A stretch of DNA of 34,731 nt from Nitrosopumilaceae archaeon (GTDB taxonomy: Archaea; Thermoproteota; Nitrososphaeria; Nitrososphaerales; Nitrosopumilaceae): contig JAJEHG010000012.1 of assembly GCA_022823825.1 (NCBI GenBank), positions 1 through 34,731 on the forward strand, in the 5' to 3' direction. The translations under genes and the position numbers were made by a program. Shown in pieces: positions 24,618 to 32,469 of this stretch. The notes under the pieces are model-generated. The model did not search any database. It was not told the DNA's origin and saw only the letters and a list, made by a program, of their open reading frames with translations. Every line of letters begins with the position of its first letter. Within the stretch, counting starts at the first letter, position 1.

Positions 24618-25793
24618 CTACTTTTTCTCTTCTTTGCCGTCCCCGCCCGCGCCGCCGCGCGCAGGAAGGCTGGAGTCAAACTCGTCCCACGCGTCAAGCT
24701 GCAGCAGCCTGTCGTACCAGTACTTGTTGTAGTGGTCCATCGTAACAAACAGGAACTCCAAGAGCTCCGTGGCCTCGAACCCCTCTGGCAGCAGCGATAT
24801 TGCAAGGCGCGCGTCCTGCAGGTACAGGTCCCCCTTTCGGGCCGCGGCCTCAAAGCCGGTCCTCGAGCTGCCCGACAGCACCGAATAGTAGAGCGGCCAG
24901 GACGGGACCTTTACCGCGCGGTCCCTTATCGAGTCCTCGATCTCGTTTCCGCACCCCACGCCCTCGGCGGCCTTTGCCATGCCCAGGTAGAATATGTCGC
25001 CAAGCGGTCTCTCGGCAAGGGCCATGTTGCGGCCCGCCGTGCCCATCACGGCCCTGTACTTTTTGTACGAGGTGGTCATGTCGTCCTCGGTTATCTGGCC
25101 GGGCGCCGACTTTAGCTGCTCGTCGAGGTCCTGGCCCAGCCGCGCGTCGGCAAAGCCGGACTCAAACGACCCGAGTATGGCGTCGCCCCCCTTTGAGATG
25201 CGGCTCCTTGCAAGGTTCAGTATGTACGGGTTCATGAGGCGGTAGTCGTCCAGGTACTTTACGTCCTCGTCCTTGTCTACTATGCGGTCCATCGGCTCGC
25301 TGAGGTCTATGGCCATGATGTGGCCCTCCACGATGTCGCGGCGCAGGCCGTCGTCGTCGTCACCACCGCCGTCCTGGCCGCCTCCGCGGAGCGCGGCAGC
25401 CCCGTCGTACAGCGCGTTGAACACGGGAAACGTCATCTTTACAAAGTTGGAATCAAGTATGCGGCCCACCCTGACCTGCAGCTCGTCGATGCTCTGCAGG
25501 CGGTCCCGGGCCGCGTCCGCGCCGGACGGGGACAGTTCCATCTCAGGCGAGCCCACCTCCTCGGCGAATTTTTGAACGGTGTCGTGCGGCGAGCCGTCGG
25601 CGGATATCGCGCCGTGCAGTTCGGCCGCAAACCGCTGCGCAAAGTCCGCAAAGTTGTCCTCGGCCTCCGTCTTGTATTTGTCAAACAGCCTGTACCCCTT
25701 TGACTTGAAGAGTTTCTGGCGTATCAGCTGCTTGCCGGGCTTTGTGCTTGCTAGCGCTCCCTTGTCAAAGACCGACTGGTTCTTGCCTAGCAC
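24618..25793 (-). CDS. Conserved-looking protein of unknown function, 391 aa
   Basis: I take a GTG at 25793 as the start because a TATA box lies 26 nt upstream; the longer frame to 25967 would pass through the divergent promoter and overlap the IMPase gene. It is soluble, acidic and mostly helical. Residues around LQVRVGRILDSNFVKMTF, LNLARSRISKGGDAI and LYLQDARLAISLLPEGF look like a compact helical core. A Gly/Asp run (GGGQDGGGDDDDG) is inserted in the first half, and the tail is GGAGGDGKEEKK. I do not recognise the family. It heads the operon with RFC-L, so a role near DNA replication is possible but only by neighbourhood. Confidence 0.75.
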   Translation of the reverse strand: MLGKNQSVFDKGALASTKPGKQLIRQKLFKSKGYRLFDKYKTEAEDNFADFAQRFAAELHGAISADGSPHDTVQKFAEEVGSPEMELSPSGADAARDRLQSIDELQVRVGRILDSNFVKMTFPVFNALYDGAAALRGGGQDGGGDDDDGLRRDIVEGHIMAIDLSEPMDRIVDKDEDVKYLDDYRLMNPYILNLARSRISKGGDAILGSFESGFADARLGQDLDEQLKSAPGQITEDDMTTSYKKYRAVMGTAGRNMALAERPLGDIFYLGMAKAAEGVGCGNEIEDSIRDRAVKVPSWPLYYSVLSGSSRTGFEAAARKGDLYLQDARLAISLLPEGFEATELLEFLFVTMDHYNKYWYDRLLQLDAWDEFDSSLPARGGAGGDGKEEKK

Positions 25794-25813
25794 GGTATGC
25801 GCGGCGCCGTGTT

Positions 25814-25824
25814 CGTATTTATGT
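25814..25824 (-). promoter_or_regulatory. TATA box of the unknown gene before rfcL
   Basis: The minus strand reads ACATAAATACG centred 26 nt upstream of the GTG at 25793. Confidence 0.55.
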
Positions 25825-25858
25825 ATTGAAAGGAGGGGCGCCGCACCAGGCCCTTCTT

Positions 25859-25869
25859 TCTTTAAATTA
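25859..25869 (+). promoter_or_regulatory. TATA box of the IMPase-family gene
   Basis: CTTTAAATTAC centred 27 nt upstream of the GTG at 25891. The divergent promoter for the other strand begins only about 35 bases away. Confidence 0.6.
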
Positions 25870-25890
25870 CGACGTGCAGGACGCGTACCT

Positions 25891-26715
25891 GTGTCACACG
25901 ATATCATAGGGATACTAAAGGAGGCCTCGCGCCTCATATACCAGAACACGAGGGGCATGGCCGGCACGCCGGACGCGGCCGGGGACTACGGCGTGGGTGC
26001 CGGCGGCGACGTGTCAAGGAGGATAGACATCGTGGCAGAAAAGACCGTGCTTGACTTTCTGGAGGGCTCGGGCCTGCCGTGCGTGGTGCTGGGAGAGGAG
26101 TGCGGCAGGGTCGAGCTGTCAGAGGACCCGGCAGGCTATGTCATAATGGACGCGATAGACGGCTCTGCAAACGCCGTCAGGGGCGTCCCGTTCTTTTGTA
26201 GCTCGCTTGCGTTTGCCACCGGCGACAGCCTCAGCACCGTGTCTGCCGGCGTCGTGACGGACCTGAGTACCGGCGACATGTACTGGGCCACGGCAGGGGG
26301 CGGGGCCTACATGAACGATAAGCCCATACGCGTCCGCGACGAGGATCCCATATACCGCATAGTCGGTGTCAATACATCCGGGGCGACGCCGGAGCTGGCG
26401 GCCAGGATGCAGCCGCTCTTTGAGGACAACAACCACATCAGGCACTTTGGCGCAAACGCGCTGGAGATGGCCCTCTTTGCGCGCGGGCTGCTTGACGCAT
26501 TCGTGGACATAAGGGACATGATACGCATACAGGATATTGCGGCAGGATACATCATAGCAAAGGAGGCGGGCGGCATACTGCTGGACGAGCAGATGAAACC
26601 GCTTGACGCCAACCTCGAGTATGGGACGCGCATCTCGTTTGTAATGGCGTCAAACAAAAACACGCTCGACTCCGTAGCGGCTGGAATCGGGTGCGGCAGC
26701 GTCGGCAGCCGCTGA
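25891..26715 (+). CDS. Inositol monophosphatase-family phosphatase (possibly fructose-1,6-bisphosphatase)
   Basis: 274 aa from a GTG at 25891; the frame is open from 25579 but that part is antisense to the neighbouring gene. It has the metal-binding motifs of the IMPase superfamily: GEECG (residues 68-72), MDAIDGSANAVRGVPFF (87 onward) and RIQDIAAGYIIAKEAGG, where the usual W-D-x-A-A is Q-D-I-A-A. These bind magnesium and the phosphate ester. Archaeal members often act on both inositol monophosphate and fructose 1,6-bisphosphate, so the substrate is not settled. The promoter is divergent with the unknown gene at 25793. Confidence 0.85.
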   Translation: MSHDIIGILKEASRLIYQNTRGMAGTPDAAGDYGVGAGGDVSRRIDIVAEKTVLDFLEGSGLPCVVLGEECGRVELSEDPAGYVIMDAIDGSANAVRGVPFFCSSLAFATGDSLSTVSAGVVTDLSTGDMYWATAGGGAYMNDKPIRVRDEDPIYRIVGVNTSGATPELAARMQPLFEDNNHIRHFGANALEMALFARGLLDAFVDIRDMIRIQDIAAGYIIAKEAGGILLDEQMKPLDANLEYGTRISFVMASNKNTLDSVAAGIGCGSVGSR

Positions 26716-26757
26716 CCTTATCGCCCGGGCGGGGCCGTCCCGCCGGCGGCAGTAGAT

Positions 26758-26767
26758 GCATTTAAGC
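26758..26767 (+). promoter_or_regulatory. TATA box of the MDR dehydrogenase gene
   Basis: GCATTTAAGC centred 28 nt upstream of the TTG at 26791. Confidence 0.6.
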
Positions 26768-26790
26768 AGAGGCGCAGGATACGCGCCTCG

Positions 26791-27795
26791 TTGAGGGCCG
26801 TATACTTTGATGGCGCGGGCGCGCGCATGAGAGACGACTATCCGGATCCCGGCGCGGACCGCAATGCGGGCGGAGGCGGCGAGTCCACGGTGAGCGTCAC
26901 GCTTGCCGGCATATGCGGCACAGACCTGGAGATACTCGACGGGTACATGTCGTACCGCGGGGTGCCCGGACACGAGTTTGTCGGCGTGGTCGAAGAGTCA
27001 GGGGGGCGCGGCGCAACGCTTGTGGGAAAGAGGGTGGCAGGCGAGATCAACGTCGGGTGCGGCCGGTGCGGCCGGTGCCAGGGCGGCATGGAGCGCCACT
27101 GCCCCGCCCGTACCGTGCTCGGCATACAGGGCCGCGACGGCGCGTTTGCCGAACGGCTGTCGCTGCCCGCAAGGAACCTGCATCCCATACCAGACTCGGT
27201 CTCCGACGAGCAGGCCGTGTTCATCGAGCCGCTGGCGGCGGCATTTGAGATAAGCGAGCAGGTGCAGGCGGCGGCAGGCAGCAGGGCCGCCGTGGTGGGC
27301 GACGGGAGGCTCGCCCAGCTGATATGCCAGGTGCTCAAAATGTCGCACGGCGACGTTACCTGCTTTGGCAGGCACGCAGAAAAGCTGAAGATGCTTGAGA
27401 GGTTCGGGATCAGCACGCGCCTGGGGGCCGAACCGGGGGAAGAGAGCAAGGTGCACGGAAACGGCGACACGCAGTCCTTTGACATCGTGGTGGACGCGAG
27501 CGGCAGCGTATCGGGCTTTGCAGACGCCATGTCCCTGACCAAGCCCCGCGGCACGCTGGTCCTAAAGTCCACCACCGCGTCGGGGAGCGGGGCGGACCTG
27601 ACGCCGGCCGTGGTACACGAGGTGACGCTGGTCGGCTCCAGGTGCGGGGTCTTTGGGCCCGCCATAGAGGCGCTCGCGACCGGGACGGTGCAGGTGGACC
27701 ACATGGCGGACTCTACGTTTCCGCTAGAAGGGTTCGGGGCAGCCGTCGGGCGCTCAAGGGAGGGCGACGCCCTAAAGGTCATGCTGAGGCCCTAG
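26791..27795 (+). CDS. Zinc-dependent MDR alcohol/polyol dehydrogenase
   Basis: 334 aa from a TTG at 26791, supported by TATA spacing. It is a medium-chain dehydrogenase: catalytic zinc ligands C42 (GICGTD) and H61-E62 (GHEFVG), structural zinc Cys at 89, 92, 95 and 103 (CGRCGRCQGGMERHC), and an NAD(P) site around VVGDGRLAQL. The GDGxL form of the nucleotide-binding loop occurs in a subgroup close to threonine and sugar dehydrogenases. A Gly-rich insertion (NAGGGGEST) precedes the zinc site. Substrate unknown; a role in sugar, alcohol or threonine oxidation is possible. Confidence 0.85.
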   Translation: MRAVYFDGAGARMRDDYPDPGADRNAGGGGESTVSVTLAGICGTDLEILDGYMSYRGVPGHEFVGVVEESGGRGATLVGKRVAGEINVGCGRCGRCQGGMERHCPARTVLGIQGRDGAFAERLSLPARNLHPIPDSVSDEQAVFIEPLAAAFEISEQVQAAAGSRAAVVGDGRLAQLICQVLKMSHGDVTCFGRHAEKLKMLERFGISTRLGAEPGEESKVHGNGDTQSFDIVVDASGSVSGFADAMSLTKPRGTLVLKSTTASGSGADLTPAVVHEVTLVGSRCGVFGPAIEALATGTVQVDHMADSTFPLEGFGAAVGRSREGDALKVMLRP

Positions 27796-27821
27796 CGGCG
27801 ACGCGGGGCACTCCAGACGCG

Positions 27822-28112
27822 CTAGTCCGTACCATCGCGCGGCGTGACGCTTCCAGACTCGACGTCCACGTCAAGAACCATTGCAGATATGCCCTCGCTC
27901 TTTCGCCTCTCCTCGAGCTCCTCCATCGTAAGGTCGATCTCACCGGGGTTTGAGATCGTATCGGGAAGAAAGCCGGGCTTGGGTCCCCCCTTAAAGTCCC
28001 ACATAACCATCTTGTCCGAGACGCCGGCGTCCTTGAAGATCACCATGTAGACGTCCTCGCGGCGCGTGACGTGCCCCCCGTCCTCCGCGTGGTACGTGAA
28101 CTCCAGCGTCAT
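27822..28112 (-). CDS. Small protein of unknown function, 96 aa
   Basis: The ATG at 28112 has a TATA box 26 nt upstream. The sequence is acidic with a beta-rich first half (EFTYHAEDGGHVTRREDVYM) and a helical segment (LTMEELEERRKSEG). The proper TATA spacing and even codon use argue for a real gene. I do not recognise a family. It converges on the dehydrogenase gene, leaving 26 bases. Confidence 0.65.
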   Translation of the reverse strand: MTLEFTYHAEDGGHVTRREDVYMVIFKDAGVSDKMVMWDFKGGPKPGFLPDTISNPGEIDLTMEELEERRKSEGISAMVLDVDVESGSVTPRDGTD

Positions 28113-28132
28113 GCGGCGCGCGCGGCAAATTG

Positions 28133-28142
28133 CAATAAATAG
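28133..28142 (-). promoter_or_regulatory. TATA box of the 96-aa protein gene
   Basis: The minus strand reads CTATTTATTG centred 26 nt upstream of the ATG at 28112. Confidence 0.6.
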
Positions 28143-28376
28143 CTATATTTCGGATCTGGGGACGCGGCGGGCGCCGCGTCAAAATGATTACTGGCGACAT
28201 GATCGCTGTCATTACGATCATCATGTGCGCGGAGGGGAGAGTGACGACATGAGGCGCGGGCGGACGGTGGTTATGCCAGATGGCCCGCCCGGCCGCGCCT
28301 GCAGTATGGCCGGGGACGCTGCCGCGCACCACGGCGGCGGTGGCGGGAGTATGGGAGCGCCGTTCTCCAAAGGCAA

Positions 28377-28386
28377 TATTTTTTAA
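28377..28386 (+). promoter_or_regulatory. TATA box of the ferredoxin-NADP reductase-like gene
   Basis: TATTTTTTAA centred 29 nt upstream of the ATG at 28410. Confidence 0.65.
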
Positions 28387-28409
28387 CCGACGCGTCCGAA
28401 CTTGTCTGA

Positions 28410-29252
28410 ATGGTAAGCGAGGTCAAGGCAAAGATAACGTACATGGAGCTGCTAAAGGAGGACCTCATAGTCATAAGGCTGGTCCCGAACAGCGGCATGC
28501 CGGACTACAAGACGGGGCAGTTCCTGACCATAGGCGTCCCCATACCGACTGAGAAGAAGATAGTCAGGCGCGCCTACTCCATAGCGTCGCATCCGGAGAA
28601 CCGCGACTATTTCGAGTTTGTAATAAGGTGGGTCAGAAAGCCGCTGCCGGGCAGGGTGACCACGGAGCTGTTCTACGCGAACGTGGGCGACGAGGTCTGG
28701 CTCGGCGAGCCGACGGGCGCCGCGCTCCAGATAAGCGAGGAGCTTCCCAGCGGCAAAAAGGACGACAGGCGCATCATATGCGTCGGAGGGGGCACCGGAA
28801 TAGCCCCGTTCATAGCGTTTGCAAAGCACTTCCACGACACCAACGACAGCCGCGAGGTCGTGGTGCTGCACGGGGCAAGCTATGTCGACGAGCTGAGCTA
28901 CAAGCGGCTGCTGACCGGCCTCGAGGAGGAGAGCGAGAGGAGGGGCAGGGACAAGTGGAACTTTAGGTACAAGGCGGCCATATCAAGGCCAAAGGAGTTC
29001 TTCAACAGGTCGTGGAACGGCCACACGGGAAGGGTCGAGTCCTTTTTCGTGCCGGACAAAAAGACGGGCCTCTCGCCGGTCGAGGAGATGGTAGGCGAGA
29101 AGATCACGCCGGATAACACCATGATCTACATCTGCGGCTACCAGGGGACCATCGACGGCGTGATCGACGCAGTCGGCGACAAGGGCTTTGTGACTGAACA
29201 CGACAAGAACCCCGACGGCAGCTACAGCATAAAGTACGAGTCGTACGGGTGA
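28410..29252 (+). CDS. Ferredoxin-NADP reductase-like flavoprotein
   Basis: 280 aa. The FAD domain has the flavin motif RRAYSIAS (RxYS) and the NAD(P) domain has CVGGGTGIAPFIAFA, then HGASYVDEL and YICGYQGTIDGVI. It lacks the C-terminal aromatic residue used by plant-type enzymes to stack on the flavin, ending SIKYESYG (a Tyr is near the end). It would move electrons between ferredoxin or another carrier and NAD(P)H. With a complex I that lacks the NADH module, such an enzyme could help set the ferredoxin-NADPH balance; that is inference. No operon partner; the next gene is 112 nt downstream with its own TATA box. Confidence 0.85.
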   Translation: MVSEVKAKITYMELLKEDLIVIRLVPNSGMPDYKTGQFLTIGVPIPTEKKIVRRAYSIASHPENRDYFEFVIRWVRKPLPGRVTTELFYANVGDEVWLGEPTGAALQISEELPSGKKDDRRIICVGGGTGIAPFIAFAKHFHDTNDSREVVVLHGASYVDELSYKRLLTGLEEESERRGRDKWNFRYKAAISRPKEFFNRSWNGHTGRVESFFVPDKKTGLSPVEEMVGEKITPDNTMIYICGYQGTIDGVIDAVGDKGFVTEHDKNPDGSYSIKYESYG

Positions 29253-29335
29253 CGCCCCCCGGCGCCTGCAGGAGGGGCGGCAGTTGCTACTGCCACGGCC
29301 CGCGCCGTCCCCGTCCAACGGCACGGCATACAGGA

Positions 29336-29345
29336 TTTTTATAAT
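29336..29345 (+). promoter_or_regulatory. TATA box of the DUF1059-like gene
   Basis: TTTTTATAAT centred 25 nt upstream of the ATG at 29365. This marks the true start; the open frame begins earlier, at 29284. Confidence 0.65.
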
Positions 29346-29364
29346 CACCGTAAACAGGGCGCAC

Positions 29365-29532
29365 ATGGCAAGCCTGACCTGCAGGGACTACGGCTTTGAG
29401 TGCGATTACGTGGTGGAGGGCGAGGTGGACTACGTGGTCGACAGATTTAGGGATCACATGGAGATGGAGCACGGCATAGAGTACGCCAGAGAGGCCATAC
29501 TGCAGTTTGTCATGCGCAAGCAGAGGGCGTGA
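29365..29532 (+). CDS. DUF1059-like small protein
   Basis: 55 aa. The start Met is the one 25 nt from the TATA box. The pattern LTCRDYGFECDYVVEGE followed by FRDHMEMEHGIEYA matches the DUF1059 type, short proteins with a conserved C-x6-C and a HxxxxH pair. Function unknown; a metal site is plausible. It converges on the HemA-like gene, leaving only five bases. Confidence 0.7.
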   Translation: MASLTCRDYGFECDYVVEGEVDYVVDRFRDHMEMEHGIEYAREAILQFVMRKQRA

Positions 29533-29537
29533 CCGCG

Positions 29538-30623
29538 TCAGTCCAGATTTCTCATCTGGATCGACATGATGGGCATCTCCTTTGCAATGATCTTTTCGAC
29601 TGCCGGGGCCAGGCTCTCGTGGGCCCTTGCGTTCTCCAGGTACATCTCGTATACCTGATCCCTGAACATCAGCTTGACGCCGGGAAACGCCGTCACCCCC
29701 TCGTCGACCGTGCGCGGGTCGGACAGGTCCATTATCAGGGTCCCCTTCTTCTTGTCCTCCATCACCAGCCTGACGCGCTCGTGCGTGATCAGGAAATAGT
29801 CCGAGGTGGTGGCCACCAGTACTATGTCGTACTTGTCAAACCCGGACAGGGCTGCCTCAAACTCCACCGGCGTCCCGCCGCCCAGCACCTTTGCAAACCC
29901 GGCCGCCCTCTCAAGGGTGCGGCTCGTCACGTCAAACCCCGCCCCGGCCTTTATGAGCGCCTTTGCAAGCATGGCCGCAGGCTCCCCGGTTCCGATGAGC
30001 AGCACCTTCTTCTTGGCGTCCATGCCGGCCTTCTCCTCGACCATCTCGATTGCCACGTCTCCAAGCGACGTTACGTCGTCGCCTATCTCGGTGGTCTCCC
30101 GTATGCGGGTGGCTATCCTGATGACGGTCGCGAACAGCTTGTCAAGCAGGCGTCCGGACAGCCCCGCGTCCTTGGCCTTTGACGCGGCCTGCACTATCTC
30201 GTCGTATATCTCCGGCTTGCCCACCACGATGGAGTCCAGCCCGGTGGCGAGCCTCAGCAGGTTCCGGTAGACGTCCTCGCCCTTGTACACCTCGAGGGTC
30301 TGGTCTATGTGGTCTATGTCGATCTGATCCAGGGTCGAGAGCGATATCCAGACCTCCTTTATGCGGTTGAGGATGAGCCCCTTGCTGTCCGCGCGCCGCA
30401 GGTCCAGCTCGGCGGAGCGCTCCATGTGGCTGACCAGGAACACCTCCACGCGGCTTGCAGTCTGCACTATGACGCATTCCCCGACGCCGGGGATCTTCTT
30501 GAACTCCTCTGCCGCCGCGTCCACGTCGTCAAACGCGAACTTTGCAAGCGTGTGCATGGGCACGTTCTTGAACGTGACCCGGGCGTTTACGATGTCAGAG
30601 TCCACGCTGCACATATCAGACAT
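29538..30623 (-). CDS. Glutamyl-tRNA reductase-like (HemA family) protein lacking the catalytic cysteine
   Basis: 361 aa; the ATG at 30623 lies six bases after the stop of the upstream gene. The three GluTR domains are recognisable: N-terminal catalytic (GECVIVQTASRVEVF), NADPH-binding (KKVLLIGTGEPAAML, then DVTSRTLERAAGFA) and C-terminal dimerisation. The family motif TCNR, whose Cys forms the thioester with glutamyl-tRNA, reads T55-A56-S57-R58 here. The conserved His before the GLDS motif is Asn (NLLRLATGLDSIVVGK) and the usual GE is GK. Either the protein is a non-catalytic paralogue, it uses another Cys (Cys50 is six residues away), or 5-aminolevulinate is made elsewhere. No other hem gene is in the window. 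Confidence 0.8.
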   Translation of the reverse strand: MSDMCSVDSDIVNARVTFKNVPMHTLAKFAFDDVDAAAEEFKKIPGVGECVIVQTASRVEVFLVSHMERSAELDLRRADSKGLILNRIKEVWISLSTLDQIDIDHIDQTLEVYKGEDVYRNLLRLATGLDSIVVGKPEIYDEIVQAASKAKDAGLSGRLLDKLFATVIRIATRIRETTEIGDDVTSLGDVAIEMVEEKAGMDAKKKVLLIGTGEPAAMLAKALIKAGAGFDVTSRTLERAAGFAKVLGGGTPVEFEAALSGFDKYDIVLVATTSDYFLITHERVRLVMEDKKKGTLIMDLSDPRTVDEGVTAFPGVKLMFRDQVYEMYLENARAHESLAPAVEKIIAKEMPIMSIQMRNLD

Positions 30624-30629
30624 TCTCAG

Positions 30630-31430
30630 TCACGCCACCTTTGAGCGGCCGCCCCTCGCGGTCCTAAATACGTTCATCCCAAGGTAAAAGTTCTCGTGAA
30701 GCGACTCGAGGTATTTTATGTTGGCCTTTACGCGCGCCATCTCCCCGGCCACGGATTCCAGATCCTCGCTCTGCCTTAGCTTTCTGAGTTTTGAGTGCAG
30801 CTCCTCCAGGTATGACTCGACCCCCCGCTCGTAGTTTGAGACCCCCTCGAACTCTGGGCTCAGGACGTGCTCCGGCACGTACTCGGGGGTCTGGTCCTGC
30901 GGGGTCTCGGCATGCCGCGTCAGCGACTCCTGCTGCTGCGGGGTCAGGATGGGGCGCGGGAACCTGTCCTTCTTGTCAAGGAAGAACTCCGGCTCGCCCA
31001 TGTCGCGGCGGAAGATCTCCTCGGACTCCCTCTTGAACGTGTGGCTGGACTTTTTGGCAACGTCGGCCTTTACCTGCTCGGCGATGGCCTTGTACTCGGC
31101 CTCTGCTGCCTCCTCGGCGGCCTTTTTTGCCTCGGCCGCCCTCTCCGCGGCCTGCCTCGCGTCCAGCTCGGCCTGCTCGGCGGCCTTTAGGGCTGCCCTG
31201 GCCTTTTCCATGGCCTCGTGCGCGCTTGCGGCCTTGTCCCCGGGGGACTCCCCTTCCTTCTTATCCTCTGACTTTTTTGCAGGCGCAGGCTTGGATGCCG
31301 CGGGTTTGGCGGCGTCAGCCTCTTTTTTTGAGTCGGACGCTGGTTTGGCGGCGGGTTTGGCGGCGTCAGCCTCTTTTTTTGAGTCGGACGCGGGCGCGGC
31401 GGTATCAGATGAATCCTTTGCCTCGGACAA
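30630..31430 (-). CDS. Repeat-rich, Ala/Lys/Glu helical protein of unknown function
   Basis: 266 aa if the TTG at 31430 is used (28 nt from a TATA box; MSEAKDSSDT); an ATG at 31442 gives four more residues but is only about 16 nt from the TATA. The first 80 residues are disordered with two copies of SDSKKEADAAKPA. Residues about 75-130 (EAMEKARAALKAAEQAELDA and on) are a predicted coiled coil. The C-terminal part (YERGVESYLEELHSKLRKL, then EMARVKANIKYLESLHENF) is a second helical region and looks the most conserved. It lies directly before the HemA-like gene on the same strand with a six-base gap, so the two are probably cotranscribed. Confidence 0.75.
   Translation of the reverse strand: MSEAKDSSDTAAPASDSKKEADAAKPAAKPASDSKKEADAAKPAASKPAPAKKSEDKKEGESPGDKAASAHEAMEKARAALKAAEQAELDARQAAERAAEAKKAAEEAAEAEYKAIAEQVKADVAKKSSHTFKRESEEIFRRDMGEPEFFLDKKDRFPRPILTPQQQESLTRHAETPQDQTPEYVPEHVLSPEFEGVSNYERGVESYLEELHSKLRKLRQSEDLESVAGEMARVKANIKYLESLHENFYLGMNVFRTARGGRSKVA
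31301..31391. repeat. 40-bp direct repeat with 51-bp period inside the coiled-coil gene
   Basis: 31301-31340 and 31352-31391 are identical. Each encodes most of SDSKKEADAAKPA, in the disordered N-terminus, and contains a T7 run. Period 51 bp is 17 codons, so copy-number change keeps the frame. Confidence 0.85.
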
Positions 31431-31442
31431 TAAGAGAGGCAT

Positions 31443-31919
31443 CCAACTGCCAGAATTTTAAGATTAGCTCAGGTGGGGCAGGGGGTAGATGCAGACATGC
31501 CCTTCCGACGTGGTATGGGTCTTGTGTGCAGCCAGATCGTTTGCGGGATTGTCGCTACCGCCCACCCGATCTGGCAGGGGTGGCACATCGTCAGAATCCG
31601 ACGCCGGAGCCGCACCGCCAGCTAGGCGAGCCCATTCCTGAGGCGGTCAGACATCCCGTACCGAGTGCATCAGCAACCCAGACGACGCAATCAAGCTGCC
31701 ATCACGCACACCAGGCTCCTGTGACGTGTATCCGACCCAGTGTAACGCCAAAAACAAGCGGACATGCCACGTTCGGCTGCATTTTCCCTCTGGCGCGTGA
31801 AGGGCATCGGTCTTGCCGGGCCCCGTCCCGCGTCTTTTGACAGTCAGAGCCGCGCATCAGGCTCGAACCGTGCAAGAAGGGAATGGCAGGCCGGAATCAC
31901 AGGAGGGAGCTGAAGTCAA
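31443..31919. other. Intergenic region, nothing recognised
   Basis: About 480 bases between divergently placed ends. It holds the TATA-like GAATTTTAAG (31453-31462) for the coiled-coil gene. A weak inverted repeat CCAGATCG...CGATCTGG-like at 31530-31573 was noted. Long open frames that cross it are antisense to the coiled-coil gene and not protein-like. Confidence 0.4.
31453..31462 (-). promoter_or_regulatory. TATA-like box of the coiled-coil/HemA-like operon
   Basis: The minus strand reads CTTAAAATTC centred 28 nt upstream of the TTG at 31430, favouring that start over the ATG at 31442. Confidence 0.45.
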
Positions 31920-32363
31920 TTACGAAACCAGGAATTCAAATGACAGCGCCTGCTGACTGAACCCCAAGTGCCGGTAAAAGTCATGCGAGTCCTTGCGCTG
32001 GTTTCCAGACTCCAGCCTGATGCGGTGGCATCCTCGCGTGCCGGCAATCCTCATGCATTCCTCGGCCAGAGCCCTGCCAATGCCCCTGCCGCGGTAATCA
32101 GCGCGGACAACTAATTCTGGAATGTACATCTCAGGCCCCGCGTGGTTGCACCTGGCAAGAAACATGATGGACGCAAGCCCCACGACTGCATGGTCGGACT
32201 CGGCTACTAGCAGTCCCTTGTCCGCATCCGCGATGTATCCAGCTATGACCCTCTTGAACGCGTCTTCCTCCTGCTTGCCGGCAGGCCTGGGCCTTCCAAG
32301 CTCGTACAGCAGGTCAAGTACGAATGGCACGTCGCCGTGGGCGGCATCCCGGATTGCGGCCAT
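31920..32363 (-). CDS. GNAT-family N-acetyltransferase
   Basis: 147 aa from the ATG at 32363, 25 nt from a TATA box. The acetyl-CoA loop RADYRGRGIGRALAEECM and the C-terminal SGNQRKDSHDFYRHLGF are standard GNAT features. The acceptor (amine of a protein, antibiotic or metabolite) is unknown. Sits between the coiled-coil gene and tRNA-Asp. Confidence 0.85.
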   Translation of the reverse strand: MAAIRDAAHGDVPFVLDLLYELGRPRPAGKQEEDAFKRVIAGYIADADKGLLVAESDHAVVGLASIMFLARCNHAGPEMYIPELVVRADYRGRGIGRALAEECMRIAGTRGCHRIRLESGNQRKDSHDFYRHLGFSQQALSFEFLVS

Positions 32364-32382
32364 GCATCCATGATACAGTCGT

Positions 32383-32392
32383 CTTTTTTAAG
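32383..32392 (-). promoter_or_regulatory. TATA box of the GNAT gene
   Basis: The minus strand reads CTTAAAAAAG centred 25 nt upstream of the ATG at 32363. Confidence 0.6.
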
Positions 32393-32469
32393 ATTTGAAA
32401 GGACAGAATTAGTCTTGAAGTGATCAATGTCGCGCGCCAAGCATAGCATATGCTGTGAAAAGAAGATGG

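Larger units (their letters stand above)
28113..28409. other. Divergent intergenic region
   Basis: About 300 bases between two divergent genes. It holds the TATA box for 28112 (28133-28142) and that of the reductase (28377-28386). A 22-codon frame beginning near 28184 (MITGDMIAVI) exists but has no other support. The rest is G+C-rich with no recognised RNA. Confidence 0.45.

Noticed and set aside
28184..28252. Short 22-codon frame (MITGDMIAVI)
   Set aside because: Too short, no clear TATA spacing, no homology pattern.
29538..30623. Calling the gene simply hemA with GluTR activity
   Set aside because: The essential TCNR Cys is replaced, so activity cannot be asserted; the symbol is left empty.
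31127..31840. Plus-strand frame opposite the coiled-coil gene and its upstream region
   Set aside because: Pro/Arg/Ser-rich shadow of the Ala/Lys/Glu gene on the other strand; no promoter.
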